Of a stretch of DNA of 60,800 nt, positions 43,417 to 52,532 are shown piece by piece. The first letter of the stretch is position 1. Each line of letters starts with the position of its first letter. The position numbers and the translations under genes are program-made. Origin of the DNA: Nostoc mirabile CHAB5784 (GTDB lineage: Bacteria > Cyanobacteriota > Cyanobacteriia > Cyanobacteriales > Nostocaceae); the NCBI RefSeq assembly GCF_020829645.1, contig NZ_JAIVFS010000046.1:1-60800 (forward strand), given 5' to 3'. Under the pieces are notes generated by a model, which did no database searches, was not told the origin of the DNA, and saw only the letters and a program-made list of their open reading frames with translations.

Positions 43417-45300
43417 ATGAGTCAAAACTATACTGGTTCAAACTCTCCTCTCATCACCACTGAGCCATACAAGGAATTTCCAGCAAACAGATATGTAGAA
43501 TCTGTGTCTGACGTTTCTCGTCAGGTTGATGAATCGGAGAATAACGGTGGAATTCAGCCTTTTTTAAACGACGAAACACCCCCAACGCTCTCAGTTGCCG
43601 ATGCGATCGCTCAGATGTTGGTAAATTTGGGAGTAAGCTACGCCTTTGGTGTCGCAGGTGGTGCGATGGCAAGCCTTTGGGGGGCGCTGTCAAATAGCAG
43701 CATCGACGTGTTGAACTTCCGCCATGAATCAGGAGCAGCATTTGCAGCGACCGAAGCATACTTTGCCAATAATCGTCCTACTGTAGTTTTTACCACAGCA
43801 GGGCCGGGGATCACTAACGCCCTCACCGGGTTATTTGCAGCTCGTGGTGAAGGTGCAAAGGTGATTTTGTTGTCGGCTTGTACCTCAGCACCGCAGCGTG
43901 GACGTTGGGCAATTCAAGAAACCAGCACTTACACATTGCCCAGTGGGGGAATTTTTACCCCAGGAGCCTTATTCAACTATGCAATCACTATTGAATCTGC
44001 GGCTCAACTACCGCAGATTTTCCGCAAACTTGCTTTGGCTATGGCGCAACCAGGCGGATTTGTCGCCCATTTGAGCATTCCCACCGCAGTGCAGACAAGT
44101 TTAGTTGAGAATATATCCTTGCCTCAACTAGATGTTACTCCGTTTCCGATGACTGCTTCAAAACAAGCGATCGCTAAATCTGTAGAGTTATTATCATCTG
44201 GCCCCTTTGCTATCTGGGTTGGTTTCGGTGCGCGTGACGCAGCAGAGGAAATTATTGAACTCGCTGAAAGAACGGGAGCAGCAGTCATGTGCTCACCCCG
44301 TGGTAAAGGTATTTTCCCCGAAGATCATCCTCAGTTTGTGGGTGTTACAGGTTTAGGCGGTCATGCTTCCGTCTTAACTTATATGGAACAGCAACCTCCA
44401 CTACGCACACTCGTATTAGGAACCCGCCTTGGTGAACCGACTTCCTTCTGGAGTTCGGCGCTAGTTCCAAAAGGAGGTTTTGTCCATGTAGATATTGATC
44501 CCGAAGTACCGGGTGTAGCCTATCCACACGTTGAAACTTTCGCAGTTCGGTCTGATATCAAAGCTTTTGTGGAAGAGTTGTTGCAGCAATTACCAGATGC
44601 TCCTGATTCCACAATGCCACTACCTCGTCCAGAACAAAAAGCAATTGAACCTGCACCAGACGTAGATTATCCAGTGCGGCCAGAAGTATTGATGGCAGCA
44701 ATTCAAAAGATAATTGTTGAAGATAGCGATGCCGTAGTAATGGCGGAATGTGGTAACTCGTTTACTTGGTCAACTCATCTACTCCAATTTTCCGAAGCCA
44801 ATCGTTACCGAGTCAGCACCGGAGTTGGCGCAATGGGTCACGCCGTCACAGGAGTATTGGGTGCAGCGCTGGCGAACAATAGCAAGGCTGTAGGAATTGT
44901 CGGCGATGGAGCAATGCTGATGAATAACGAAATCAGCACAGCTGTGAAATACAAAATTCCTGCAATCTGGATTGTACTCAACGATGCGCGTTACAACATG
45001 TGCCATCAAGGGATGAAAATCTTGGGATTAAAGGGCGCAGATGCAACACTCCCACCAACAAACTTCGCCATGATTGCTCGTGGTATGGGAGCAGAAGCGG
45101 TTGTAGTCCTCAGAGAGTCAGATATCGAAGCAGCATTACAACAAGCGATCGCATCAAACGTTCCCTTTCTAATCGATGTAGTGATTGACGCTGATCGACC
45201 AGCACCCTCTGGTGGACGTAATAAAAGTTTAGCAGCACAAGGAGTTAAATCAAGTTCGGCTAAAAATCCAGCCAAACAAGTTTCATTTCCGATGGTATGA
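43417..45300 (+). CDS. scyA: ScyA, thiamine-diphosphate enzyme of scytonemin synthesis
   Basis: 627 residues, related to the large subunit of acetolactate synthase. In N. punctiforme ScyA joins indole-3-pyruvate (made by ScyB) with p-hydroxyphenylpyruvate in an acyloin-type condensation. The catalytic Glu of the pyrimidine domain is in NFRHESGAAFAATEAY (about 105), and the diphosphate/Mg motif GDG-X-NN is GDGAMLMNNEIS (about 497-508) followed by IVLNDARYN. A long N-terminal extension (about 1-55) has no known fold. ATG 43417 (MSQNYTG) is preferred over a GTG three codons upstream. First gene of the biosynthetic run, preceded by three copies of a conserved motif. The cytoplasm is the expected site; no export signal is seen. 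Confidence 0.96.
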   Translation: MSQNYTGSNSPLITTEPYKEFPANRYVESVSDVSRQVDESENNGGIQPFLNDETPPTLSVADAIAQMLVNLGVSYAFGVAGGAMASLWGALSNSSIDVLNFRHESGAAFAATEAYFANNRPTVVFTTAGPGITNALTGLFAARGEGAKVILLSACTSAPQRGRWAIQETSTYTLPSGGIFTPGALFNYAITIESAAQLPQIFRKLALAMAQPGGFVAHLSIPTAVQTSLVENISLPQLDVTPFPMTASKQAIAKSVELLSSGPFAIWVGFGARDAAEEIIELAERTGAAVMCSPRGKGIFPEDHPQFVGVTGLGGHASVLTYMEQQPPLRTLVLGTRLGEPTSFWSSALVPKGGFVHVDIDPEVPGVAYPHVETFAVRSDIKAFVEELLQQLPDAPDSTMPLPRPEQKAIEPAPDVDYPVRPEVLMAAIQKIIVEDSDAVVMAECGNSFTWSTHLLQFSEANRYRVSTGVGAMGHAVTGVLGAALANNSKAVGIVGDGAMLMNNEISTAVKYKIPAIWIVLNDARYNMCHQGMKILGLKGADATLPPTNFAMIARGMGAEAVVVLRESDIEAALQQAIASNVPFLIDVVIDADRPAPSGGRNKSLAAQGVKSSSAKNPAKQVSFPMV

Positions 45301-45571
45301 CTTTAAAACCTGACAATTTCTTTCAATTGTTATAGACACTAAAACATCTTAACCATTCAGCAAAAGACAAAGGATGAATTTAAAAGTGGTAAAAACTTTA
45401 TTCCAGCCAAAAAACTATACCCAATCAACTGGAATTTTTGCTTTTTAGAACATTACTCTTTTTTACTTCATCCTATCTTAATATTCCAGAGCGTTTTTGT
45501 GTCTATATCTTTACATTTTGTAATGTAAATTACTTTCTCTAACCAATACCAAACAATATCGAGAGGTGAAA

Positions 45572-46633
45572 ATGCTGCTATTTGAAACTGTTAGAGAAAT
45601 GGGTCACGAACAAGTTCTCTTTTGTCATGGTAAAAATCCCGAAATTAAAGCAATTATTGCTATCCATGACACGACCTTGGGCCCAGCGATGGGAGCTACA
45701 AGACTCTTGCCTTATGTCAACGAAGAAGCTGCTTTAAAAGACGCACTTCGTCTGAGTCGTGGGATGACATATAAAGCTGCATGTGCCAACATCCCGGCTG
45801 GTGGCGGAAAAGCAGTCATTATCGCTAATCCTGAAAATAAAACAGATGATCTGTTGAGAGCTTACGGACGTTTTGTTGATAGTCTGAATGGGCGTTTTAT
45901 TACCGGACAAGATGTCAATATTACCCCCGGCGATGTGCGGACAATCAGTCAAGAAACCAAACATGTTGTTGGGGTATCAGAAAAGTCTGGCGGGCCTGCT
46001 CCCATAACATCACTAGGAGTTTTTCTAGGAATTAAAGCTGCTGTAGAGTCTCGTTGGCAAAGCAAAAGACTTGATGGCATGAAAGTTGCAGTTCAAGGTT
46101 TAGGAAACGTAGGTAAAAACCTCTGTCGCCACTTACATGAGCATGATGTCAAACTTTTTGTTAGCGATGTAGATCCAGTAAAAGCGGAAGAAGCAAAACG
46201 GCTTTTTGGCGCAAGTATTGTAGAACCCGCCGAGATTTACTCTCTTGATGTAGATATCTTTGCTCCTTGCGCTTTAGGAGGAATTCTTAATAGTCATACA
46301 ATTCCTTTTCTAAAAGCTTCTATTATTGCTGGTGCAGCTAATAATCAATTGGAGAATGAGCAACTACATAGTCAAATGCTTGCCAAAAAAGGCATTCTTT
46401 ACAGCCCTGATTATGTAATTAATGCCGGAGGGCTAATCAATGTTTACAACGAAATGATTGGCTATGACGAAGAAAAAGCTTTTAAGCAAGTGCATAACAT
46501 TTATGACACACTACTAGCGATTTTTAATATTTCTAAACAGCAGGGAATTACTACCAACGATGCTGCCAAACGATTGGCAGAAGACCGGATTCAGAGCGGT
46601 AAGCGAAACAGGACTAAAGCGATCGCAGCTTAA
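45572..46633 (+). CDS. scyB: ScyB, tryptophan dehydrogenase (leucine dehydrogenase family)
   Basis: 353 residues. ScyB oxidatively deaminates tryptophan to indole-3-pyruvate with NAD+. The catalytic Lys region is NIPAGGGKAVI (about 74-84), the dinucleotide-binding fingerprint GLGNVGKNLC (about 176-185), and the substrate region ITSLGVFLGIKAA. ATG 45572 follows GAGAGGTGAAA; a GTG two codons earlier overlaps that ribosome site and is unlikely. It is 271 bases behind scyA, an unusually long gap for an operon, so a second promoter is possible, though I see no copy of the scyA motif there. Confidence 0.96.
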   Translation: MLLFETVREMGHEQVLFCHGKNPEIKAIIAIHDTTLGPAMGATRLLPYVNEEAALKDALRLSRGMTYKAACANIPAGGGKAVIIANPENKTDDLLRAYGRFVDSLNGRFITGQDVNITPGDVRTISQETKHVVGVSEKSGGPAPITSLGVFLGIKAAVESRWQSKRLDGMKVAVQGLGNVGKNLCRHLHEHDVKLFVSDVDPVKAEEAKRLFGASIVEPAEIYSLDVDIFAPCALGGILNSHTIPFLKASIIAGAANNQLENEQLHSQMLAKKGILYSPDYVINAGGLINVYNEMIGYDEEKAFKQVHNIYDTLLAIFNISKQQGITTNDAAKRLAEDRIQSGKRNRTKAIAA

Positions 46634-46658
46634 TTGTTATTATCTTAAGGAGTAAAAA

Positions 46659-47630
46659 GTGGAAAAGAATACCTTTGCAACATCAGCTTACATTGCTACT
46701 TCACCAGAGAGCGCCTTTGAGTATCTTTGTAGTTTAAAAAACTTAGACGAATGGACGCTTTATAGCCGGATGAAAGAGCAAATTGACGAAGATACCTGGC
46801 TCGGAACTGCATCTGGTTATCACAAAAACCTCTATTATCATGTTAAAAAATTAGAAAATCCGCTTTTCTACGGCATTGAGTGGCACTGTGGATTAGAGTA
46901 TCAGAAATATTTTCAGGTTTACCCAGTTTTGTTATTTCCCACCGACTACATCGAGCCGGGAACAGATGAAAAAGGCGTATACTTCCATTGGTTAAGCTTT
47001 GTCGATCCAAAACGGCAAACTCAGATGATTATGCAGGGAATTCACACGGTACACACTTCCGAGTGTCGTTCTCTCAAAGGTAATTTAGAACGCAAGGCTG
47101 GTCTGACCTCAGCAGCCAAAGGAAGCCACTTTATCGATACTGACACCATCTATGTTGATGCCCCAATTGAAATCGGCATTGAATACTTAAAAGACCTAAA
47201 AAACGTAGACGAGTGGGCACATTTACTGCGACCAAATGGTAATATTACCTCTGATTCCGGTGAATTCAAAGATGAATATGACCAGAAGGTAAAAGTTTCC
47301 GTCCGGGTTCATAGTCTGAGCAAATACTACTTGCTTGAACAAGAACACTTTTATCCAGACTACGAATATTATCAGCGTTCTGTAGCGTTACTCATCCCAA
47401 CCGCTTATGCATTCGCTGATCCCGAAGCTTCAGGTTTCATCCTGCATCGAATCACATTCTGGAAAACAGATGGAACCGTCACCCACGGCAAACTTCAAAT
47501 TGAAGACTTTGGCGCTGAGAGCATGAACATCAAACGTTTACTCGAAGCCAAAGCTGGAAACCTCAAATCATTTGACCGGGGAATGAGCTATCTACCAAAA
47601 ACTCCAGAATCACTAGCCATTGGTCATTAG
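46659..47630 (+). CDS. scyC: ScyC, cyclase of scytonemin monomer
   Basis: 323 residues. ScyC closes the ring of the ScyA product to the cyclopentyl-indole ketone monomer. It starts with GTG 46659 behind a strong AAGGAG. The sequence is an internal duplication: residues about 8-150 and 162-305 share the layout SPESAFEYLCSLKNLDEW against APIEIGIEYLKDLKNVDEW, and the repeats end in RSLKGNLERKAG against MNIKRLLEAKAG. This suggests two SRPBCC/cyclase-like domains in tandem. The last residues (LAIGH) are encoded by an STRR of TTGGTCAT type. No signal peptide. Confidence 0.95.
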   Translation: MEKNTFATSAYIATSPESAFEYLCSLKNLDEWTLYSRMKEQIDEDTWLGTASGYHKNLYYHVKKLENPLFYGIEWHCGLEYQKYFQVYPVLLFPTDYIEPGTDEKGVYFHWLSFVDPKRQTQMIMQGIHTVHTSECRSLKGNLERKAGLTSAAKGSHFIDTDTIYVDAPIEIGIEYLKDLKNVDEWAHLLRPNGNITSDSGEFKDEYDQKVKVSVRVHSLSKYYLLEQEHFYPDYEYYQRSVALLIPTAYAFADPEASGFILHRITFWKTDGTVTHGKLQIEDFGAESMNIKRLLEAKAGNLKSFDRGMSYLPKTPESLAIGH

Positions 47631-47676
47631 TCATTGGTCATTGGTCAACTAACAAATGACAAATGACAAATGACAA
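47620..47676. repeat. heptanucleotide STRR between scyC and scyD
   Basis: CATTGGTCATTAGTCATTGG, then CAAATGACAAATGACAAATG. It codes for the end of ScyC and lies just before the scyD start. Facing orientations (TGGTCAT, then ATGACAA) could pair as a hairpin. Confidence 0.88.
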
Positions 47677-47686
47677 TGGACAAAAT

Positions 47687-48991
47687 ATGAAACTGAAACA
47701 ACTTACCATTACTATCCTCACTTTTTGTGTTGCCGCTTTTTCTGGAATCAAAGCTGCCTCAGCTGCATCCTTTTCAGTAATCGCCGACGGTCTATATAAC
47801 GCTGGAGGTCTGAGCTTTAGCCCTGATGGTAATCTCTATGTTACAGAGGCGGGAATAGGGGGAAGTGGAGGTTGTGTTCCACCAGCAAGCGGTCAAGGCG
47901 ATTCATTATGCTATGGCACAAGTGGGGCAGTTACCAAAATTGAGAATGGTAAAACCGAACGCATACTTACAGGACTTTCTTCCTTAGCATTACCAGATGG
48001 TACTGGAGCCGCCGGGCCTCGTGATATCAAATTTGATGCTCAAGGTAAACCTTATATTCTAATTGGGTATGGCGCTAATCCAGCCTTTCGCGATCGCAAT
48101 TTAGGTAACACTGACCTCGGTAAAATCATCGCTCCCGACTTTAATACCAATTCCTGGAAGAGTATTGCCGATTTAGCTAACTATGAACTCGCCAATAATC
48201 CCGATAGTGGTGATGTCGGTAGCAATCCCTTGGGTTTTGTCATAGATGGCAACAATTTAGTTGCAGTTGATGCCGGTGCAAACGACTTACTCAGTGTTAA
48301 TACTGGTGGCAGTAATTTGCAGGCGATAGTTGCGTTCCCCCAAGACATATTAGCTAATCCCGTCTTTCCACCCTCCGGTACACCATCTAATGAACCAGCA
48401 CAGGTTCCATCTCAAGGTGAAGTGGTGCGATCGCCTACGGCGGGGCTTCGCCCATCGCAGTTTGCAACCCAAGCAGTACCCTCAAGTGTGACAAAAGGCC
48501 TTGATGGCGCTTATTACATCAGCCAATTTACAGGTTTTCCCTTCCCAGAAGGTGGGGCAAAAATCTATCGAGTCGGTGCTGATGGCAAACCATCAGTATA
48601 TGCCGATGGCTTTACCCAACTGACAGACTTGGAATTTGATCCTGAGGGCAATTTATATGCTTTGCAGTACGCCAATCAGTCAGCTTGGAAGGGTGATTTT
48701 GATGGTTCTGTCATCAAAATAGCTACCGATGGGACACGTACAACTCTTCTGAGTGGGAATGGATTAGAGTCGCCTAGCGCCTTGACTATTGGTGCTGATG
48801 GTGCAGTATACGTCACAAACCGAGGCGATCGCCCTGGACTTGGACAAGTTCTCAGAATTGAAAATATCAAATCTGTCCCTGAACCGAGTTCTGCTTTAGG
48901 CATATTAGCGATCGGTGCTTTCGGCGTTGGTTGGTTGCACAAGAAGAGAGCTACTAAACCTCCCGTAAATGGAGCTGTGGCGCTCAAGTAA
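47687..48991 (+). CDS. scyD: ScyD, exported beta-propeller-like protein of the scytonemin cluster
   Basis: 434 residues. ATG 47687 opens a clean signal peptide (about 1-29: MKLKQLTITILTFCVAAFSG, cut near ASA/ASF); a longer frame from 47663 would begin inside an STRR. The body is of the ScyD/ScyE type, with repeated strands such as GGLSFSPDGNLYVTEAG, DLEFDPEGNLYALQY and ALTIGADGAVYVTNRG that indicate a six-bladed propeller. The C-terminus is a PEP-CTERM signal: VPEPSSALG, a hydrophobic helix and KKR. Function in the pathway is not known; deletion in N. punctiforme was reported not to be decisive for some of these genes. A HIP1-bearing palindrome encodes about 14 residues at 48425-48465. scyE follows 97 bases later and is a paralogue. 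Confidence 0.93.
   Translation: MKLKQLTITILTFCVAAFSGIKAASAASFSVIADGLYNAGGLSFSPDGNLYVTEAGIGGSGGCVPPASGQGDSLCYGTSGAVTKIENGKTERILTGLSSLALPDGTGAAGPRDIKFDAQGKPYILIGYGANPAFRDRNLGNTDLGKIIAPDFNTNSWKSIADLANYELANNPDSGDVGSNPLGFVIDGNNLVAVDAGANDLLSVNTGGSNLQAIVAFPQDILANPVFPPSGTPSNEPAQVPSQGEVVRSPTAGLRPSQFATQAVPSSVTKGLDGAYYISQFTGFPFPEGGAKIYRVGADGKPSVYADGFTQLTDLEFDPEGNLYALQYANQSAWKGDFDGSVIKIATDGTRTTLLSGNGLESPSALTIGADGAVYVTNRGDRPGLGQVLRIENIKSVPEPSSALGILAIGAFGVGWLHKKRATKPPVNGAVALK
48425..48465. repeat. HIP1-bearing palindrome within scyD
   Basis: GCGATCGCCTACGGCGGGGC followed by TTCGCCCATCGCAG. The GGCGGGGCTTCGCC core forms a hairpin. It encodes RSPTAGLRPSQ in ScyD; ScyE lacks a matching segment. Such palindromes are common between Nostoc genes. 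Confidence 0.75.
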
Positions 48992-49088
48992 AGAGTTTCA
49001 AACCAATCCTGCGTTCTTCAAAGACTGGGATTCGTTGTCTTTAAAACCATAAAAGTTTCCACTTATTTAACTCTCAATCTCCAAAGGT

Positions 49089-50471
49089 ATGAAACTCAAG
49101 TCATTTGCTCTTACATCTGTTACATTTTGTTTTGCTGCTATTTGTGGAATACCATCTGTACAAGCTGCAACGCTAACGACAATTGTCGATGGAGTCAGTA
49201 ATGCACGGGGTGTTAGCTTTGGCCCCGATGGGACTCTTTACGTAGCAGAGCCAGGTATCGGAGGAAACGGGAATTGCCAACCATCTCCAAGTACACTGTT
49301 TCAGCCTATCTGTGCTGGTAACACTGGTTCACTCGTTAAAGTTACATCAGACGGCACCAAACAGCGTATACTTAATAACTTTCAATCTTTAGCAGAACAA
49401 CCCACTGGCAACCAAGGTGCTGGTATTCAAGACATACAATTCGACTCTCAAGGGAATGCTTATCTTCTGACTGGGTTTGCTGGTTATCCAGGAAATCGTG
49501 ATTTAGAAACACTTAACTTTGGTTCTCAATTCCCTATTCCAGAGCAGCAACTTGTTACTTTTCCCCCATCCACACCCGATAAAGTACTGAATAGCCCGCT
49601 TTTAGCACAACTTTTCAAAGTTGACTTGAATAGCGGGAAGCTGGACAGCATTTTCGACTTCGCCAAGTATGAAATCGCTAATAATCCAGATGGTGGGGAT
49701 GTAGTTAGCAATCCTTTTGATTTGACCGTTAATGGCGACACTGCTTATGTCGTTGACGGGGGTGGGAACGCCGCTTACAAAATCAAACTTGACGGAAGTG
49801 AGTCTGAGGTAATTGGAATTCCCAAGAAAGTCCTTAGTGCTTCAAAATTGCCACCTTTACCACCAGGGCAAGAATTGCCTCCAGGGTTAATAGATATACT
49901 TCCAGGAGGAAAGATAGCAATTCAATCGGTATCTACAGGTGGCACAATTGGCCCCGATGGAGCCTTGTACGTTGGTGAATATACGGGTTTTCCTTATCCA
50001 GAAGGTGAATCGCGGATCTTCCGGATCAGCGAAGATGGGAACCCAGAGGTTTTTCTGGATGGGTTTACGCACATCACTGACCTAACCTTTGATGATCAAG
50101 GCAATTTGCTGGTGTTACAGTTCAGCGACAAATCTCAATTGAAGGGTGACTTAAAGTTCCTCCCTGGTTCTCTGATTCAAGTTGCTCCTGATCTAACTCG
50201 CACAACCCTCGTCACTGCCGGTGAAGGGCTGGAGTCGGCTGCTGGAATCGATATTGGCCCTGACGGGCAAATATACATCACCAAGCGCGGTGTTGGCCCA
50301 GATATAGGATCGGTTGTTCGGGTGGATGGTGTCGTTAGAAAAAGAGTCCCCGAACCTGGTTCAATAGTTGGTTTACTAGCACTTGCTACTGTAGGCGCAA
50401 CTGCTGCGATCGCCAAGCGCAAACGTCCAGAAAAGTTGGATGAGTTACTACCCAAAGCAGAGATAGTCTAA
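49089..50471 (+). CDS. scyE: ScyE, exported beta-propeller-like protein of the scytonemin cluster
   Basis: 460 residues. Signal peptide about 1-25 (cut near VQA/ATL). It parallels ScyD throughout: GVSFGPDGTLYVAEPGIGG, a Cys pair in NCQPS...PICAG, FDFAKYEIANNPDGGDV (ScyD has LANYELANNPDSGDV) and YVGEYTGFPYPEG. The C-terminal PEP-CTERM tail is VPEPGSIVGLLALATVG, then KRKR. It is therefore exported and probably fixed at the cell surface by an exosortase. In N. punctiforme ScyE is needed for normal scytonemin formation, and a late periplasmic step is supposed. scyF follows after 172 bases. Confidence 0.94.
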   Translation: MKLKSFALTSVTFCFAAICGIPSVQAATLTTIVDGVSNARGVSFGPDGTLYVAEPGIGGNGNCQPSPSTLFQPICAGNTGSLVKVTSDGTKQRILNNFQSLAEQPTGNQGAGIQDIQFDSQGNAYLLTGFAGYPGNRDLETLNFGSQFPIPEQQLVTFPPSTPDKVLNSPLLAQLFKVDLNSGKLDSIFDFAKYEIANNPDGGDVVSNPFDLTVNGDTAYVVDGGGNAAYKIKLDGSESEVIGIPKKVLSASKLPPLPPGQELPPGLIDILPGGKIAIQSVSTGGTIGPDGALYVGEYTGFPYPEGESRIFRISEDGNPEVFLDGFTHITDLTFDDQGNLLVLQFSDKSQLKGDLKFLPGSLIQVAPDLTRTTLVTAGEGLESAAGIDIGPDGQIYITKRGVGPDIGSVVRVDGVVRKRVPEPGSIVGLLALATVGATAAIAKRKRPEKLDELLPKAEIV

Positions 50472-50643
50472 TTCCTCATTACCTGGTGTCAGGTAATAGT
50501 TAGAGAATAGGCTGCTGCCTCACACAGAAAGTTGCATTTCAAACAGGAGGCAGCAGCCCGAATATTAGGGTTCCCGAACTGGGACTGGGAACAAAATTAG
50601 TCTAGGAAAGAGTATACACTCATACAACCAGGACTTCAAACTC

Positions 50644-51825
50644 ATGGGATTAGTCAAAAATTTATCAATCGGCATTCTCGGTACTGGATTCATGGTGCTG
50701 GCAACAGCAGCCCAAGCCAAGGCTGTAACATTAACTTACGACAGAAGTATCGGCGAACCTGGCTTCGGCCCTGGGCAACTGTTTGTTCCCCAAGGTATAG
50801 CGGTGGATAGCCAAGGGAATACCCTCATAGCTAACGGACGCGGTATTAACCCAGCGGATGGTACTCCTAACTACAACCTCGGTAACAAAATTGAAAAATT
50901 TAGTCCAAGCGGTCAGTATATTGGAGCAATTGGCTCCGGCGGCACAGGACCGGGGCAGTTTGACGAGCCAACAACTGTAGACTTTAATCCAGTAACAGGG
51001 GATTTGTATGCAGGTGATGTTTACAACAACCGCGTGAATCAATACGATTCTCAGGGTAACTTTATTAGATCCTTTGCAAATGGAGAATTTACCGGTCTCA
51101 TACCAGGTAGGATTTTCTTTGGACCATCTGGTGTAACATTTGACAAAGCTGGCAACTTCTACATAGGTGATTTTAACGGCGAAAGGATTCTTAAATTCAC
51201 CGCAGACGGACAGCCACTTGGTGTAATTGGTGGCACCGCTGGGACTGAACTTGGACAATTCCAAGGTGTAGCAGGTGTAAGAATTTCCCCAGTTAGTGGA
51301 AATATCTTTGTAGCTGACCAGTATAACAACCGCGTTCAAGTACTCGATCCAAATGGTAACCCTCTGTTGGCATTTGGTTCAGTAGGTAGCGAACCTGGAC
51401 AGTTTCTTCAACCAATTGGCATCGAAGTGGACGAAGAAGAGAATATTTATGTAGCTGATTCTATCAACAGCCGCGTACAGGTATTTGATAAAAACGGTAA
51501 CTTCTTGACTTCCTTCGGTGAAAATGCCCGCGATGCATCAGGTAACCCTGTACCGCCTCCAGCATTAACTGGTCCTCCTTTTGGCAATCCCCTCGACCTC
51601 ACTCCCGGCAGATTTAACTGGACGGGTGGCACAAGCTACAAAGATGGCAAGCTTTATGTGGGCGATTTCTTCCAAGGTCGCGTCCAAGTGCTAAACGTAG
51701 AAGACAGAACTAAAGTACCTGAACCTAGTTCAGCATTGGGTTTAGCATTGCTCGGACTTGGGGCTGCTACCATCACATTGCGGAAACGTGGACAACAAAA
51801 GCCAGTCTTCAGTTTAGAGAAGTAA
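50644..51825 (+). CDS. scyF: ScyF, exported NHL-repeat protein of the scytonemin cluster
   Basis: 393 residues. A signal peptide (about 1-27, cut near AKA/VTL) precedes NHL repeats of the form GQFxxPxGIAVDxxGNxYVAD-xxNxRVQVFD (visible at about 44-70, 100-125, 150-180, 215-240 and 255-290), which make a beta propeller. The C-terminus is PEP-CTERM: VPEPSSALGLALLGLG, then RKR. As for ScyD and ScyE the exact role is open; a periplasmic part in the oxidative dimerisation or transport of the monomer has been proposed. It ends the core set scyABCDEF and is followed by a repeat-filled gap before the glycosyltransferase. Confidence 0.94.
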   Translation: MGLVKNLSIGILGTGFMVLATAAQAKAVTLTYDRSIGEPGFGPGQLFVPQGIAVDSQGNTLIANGRGINPADGTPNYNLGNKIEKFSPSGQYIGAIGSGGTGPGQFDEPTTVDFNPVTGDLYAGDVYNNRVNQYDSQGNFIRSFANGEFTGLIPGRIFFGPSGVTFDKAGNFYIGDFNGERILKFTADGQPLGVIGGTAGTELGQFQGVAGVRISPVSGNIFVADQYNNRVQVLDPNGNPLLAFGSVGSEPGQFLQPIGIEVDEEENIYVADSINSRVQVFDKNGNFLTSFGENARDASGNPVPPPALTGPPFGNPLDLTPGRFNWTGGTSYKDGKLYVGDFFQGRVQVLNVEDRTKVPEPSSALGLALLGLGAATITLRKRGQQKPVFSLEK

Positions 51826-51884
51826 CTGGAAAAACAGTGCTGAGTTCTCATGCTTGAGTAGCACTAAAGTGACCGATTCCGAGT

Positions 51885-52320
51885 TCAGAGGCTGAAGTTC
51901 CGAGTTCAGAGGTCGAAGTTCCGAGTTCAGAGGCAATACAGTTCACTTAAGAAAATTGTAGGTTGGGTAGAACGAAGTGAAACCCAACAAAGTCACGGAA
52001 GTGTTGGGTTTCGTTCCTCAACCCAACCTACGTAGAGTTGAGTTTTAGGCTTAACTGAACTGTATTGAGTTCAGAGGCTGAAGTTCCGAGTTCAGAGGTC
52101 GAAGTTTCGAGTTCAGAGGCTGAAGTTCCGAGTTCAGAGGTCGAAGTTCCGAGTTCAGAGGTCGAAGTTCCGAGTTCAGAGGTCGAAGTTCCGAGTTCAA
52201 AGGCTGAAGTTCCGAGTTCAAAGGCTGAAGTTCCGAGTTCAGAGGTCGAAGTTCCGAGTTCAGAGGTCGAAGTTCCGAGTTCAAAGGCTGAAGTTCCGAG
52301 TTCAGAGGCTGAAGTGGATT
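51885..52320. repeat. 21-bp tandem array (LTRR) between scyF and the glycosyltransferase gene
   Basis: About 15 units with the core GAAGTTCCGAGTTCAGAGG; GGCTGAAG and GGTCGAAG variants alternate irregularly. The array is broken by the MITE at 51935-52066. No gene is seen on either strand apart from frames kept open by the 21-bp period. The gap continues to 52532 without other features. Confidence 0.9.
51935..52066. mobile_element. 132-bp MITE inside the 21-bp array
   Basis: AATACAGTTCACTTAAG at 51935-51951 and CTTAACTGAACTGTATT at 52050-52066 pair at 16 of 17 positions. GAGTTCAGAGGC stands on both sides, either a target duplication or the array period itself. Its interior GTAGGTTGGGT...ACCCAACCTAC hairpin is shared with the element at 24506-24644. 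Confidence 0.85.
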
Positions 52321-52532
52321 AAACAAAATCTAAAACTTCTGTTTCGTGGGTGCGTTATGCCCTTGGCTAACGCACCATCTCAATAAATTCGGTGCTATAC
52401 TCTCGGCGGTAACACATCCTACAAACTTTTCTACGAAAATTTCAGGTTATTAAATCCGGAACAAGGGAGTTAAAAGCTGGATAACACAATAAAGCCAACA
52501 TTATCAAGCTGCTTTCAGCACATTAACAGTTC

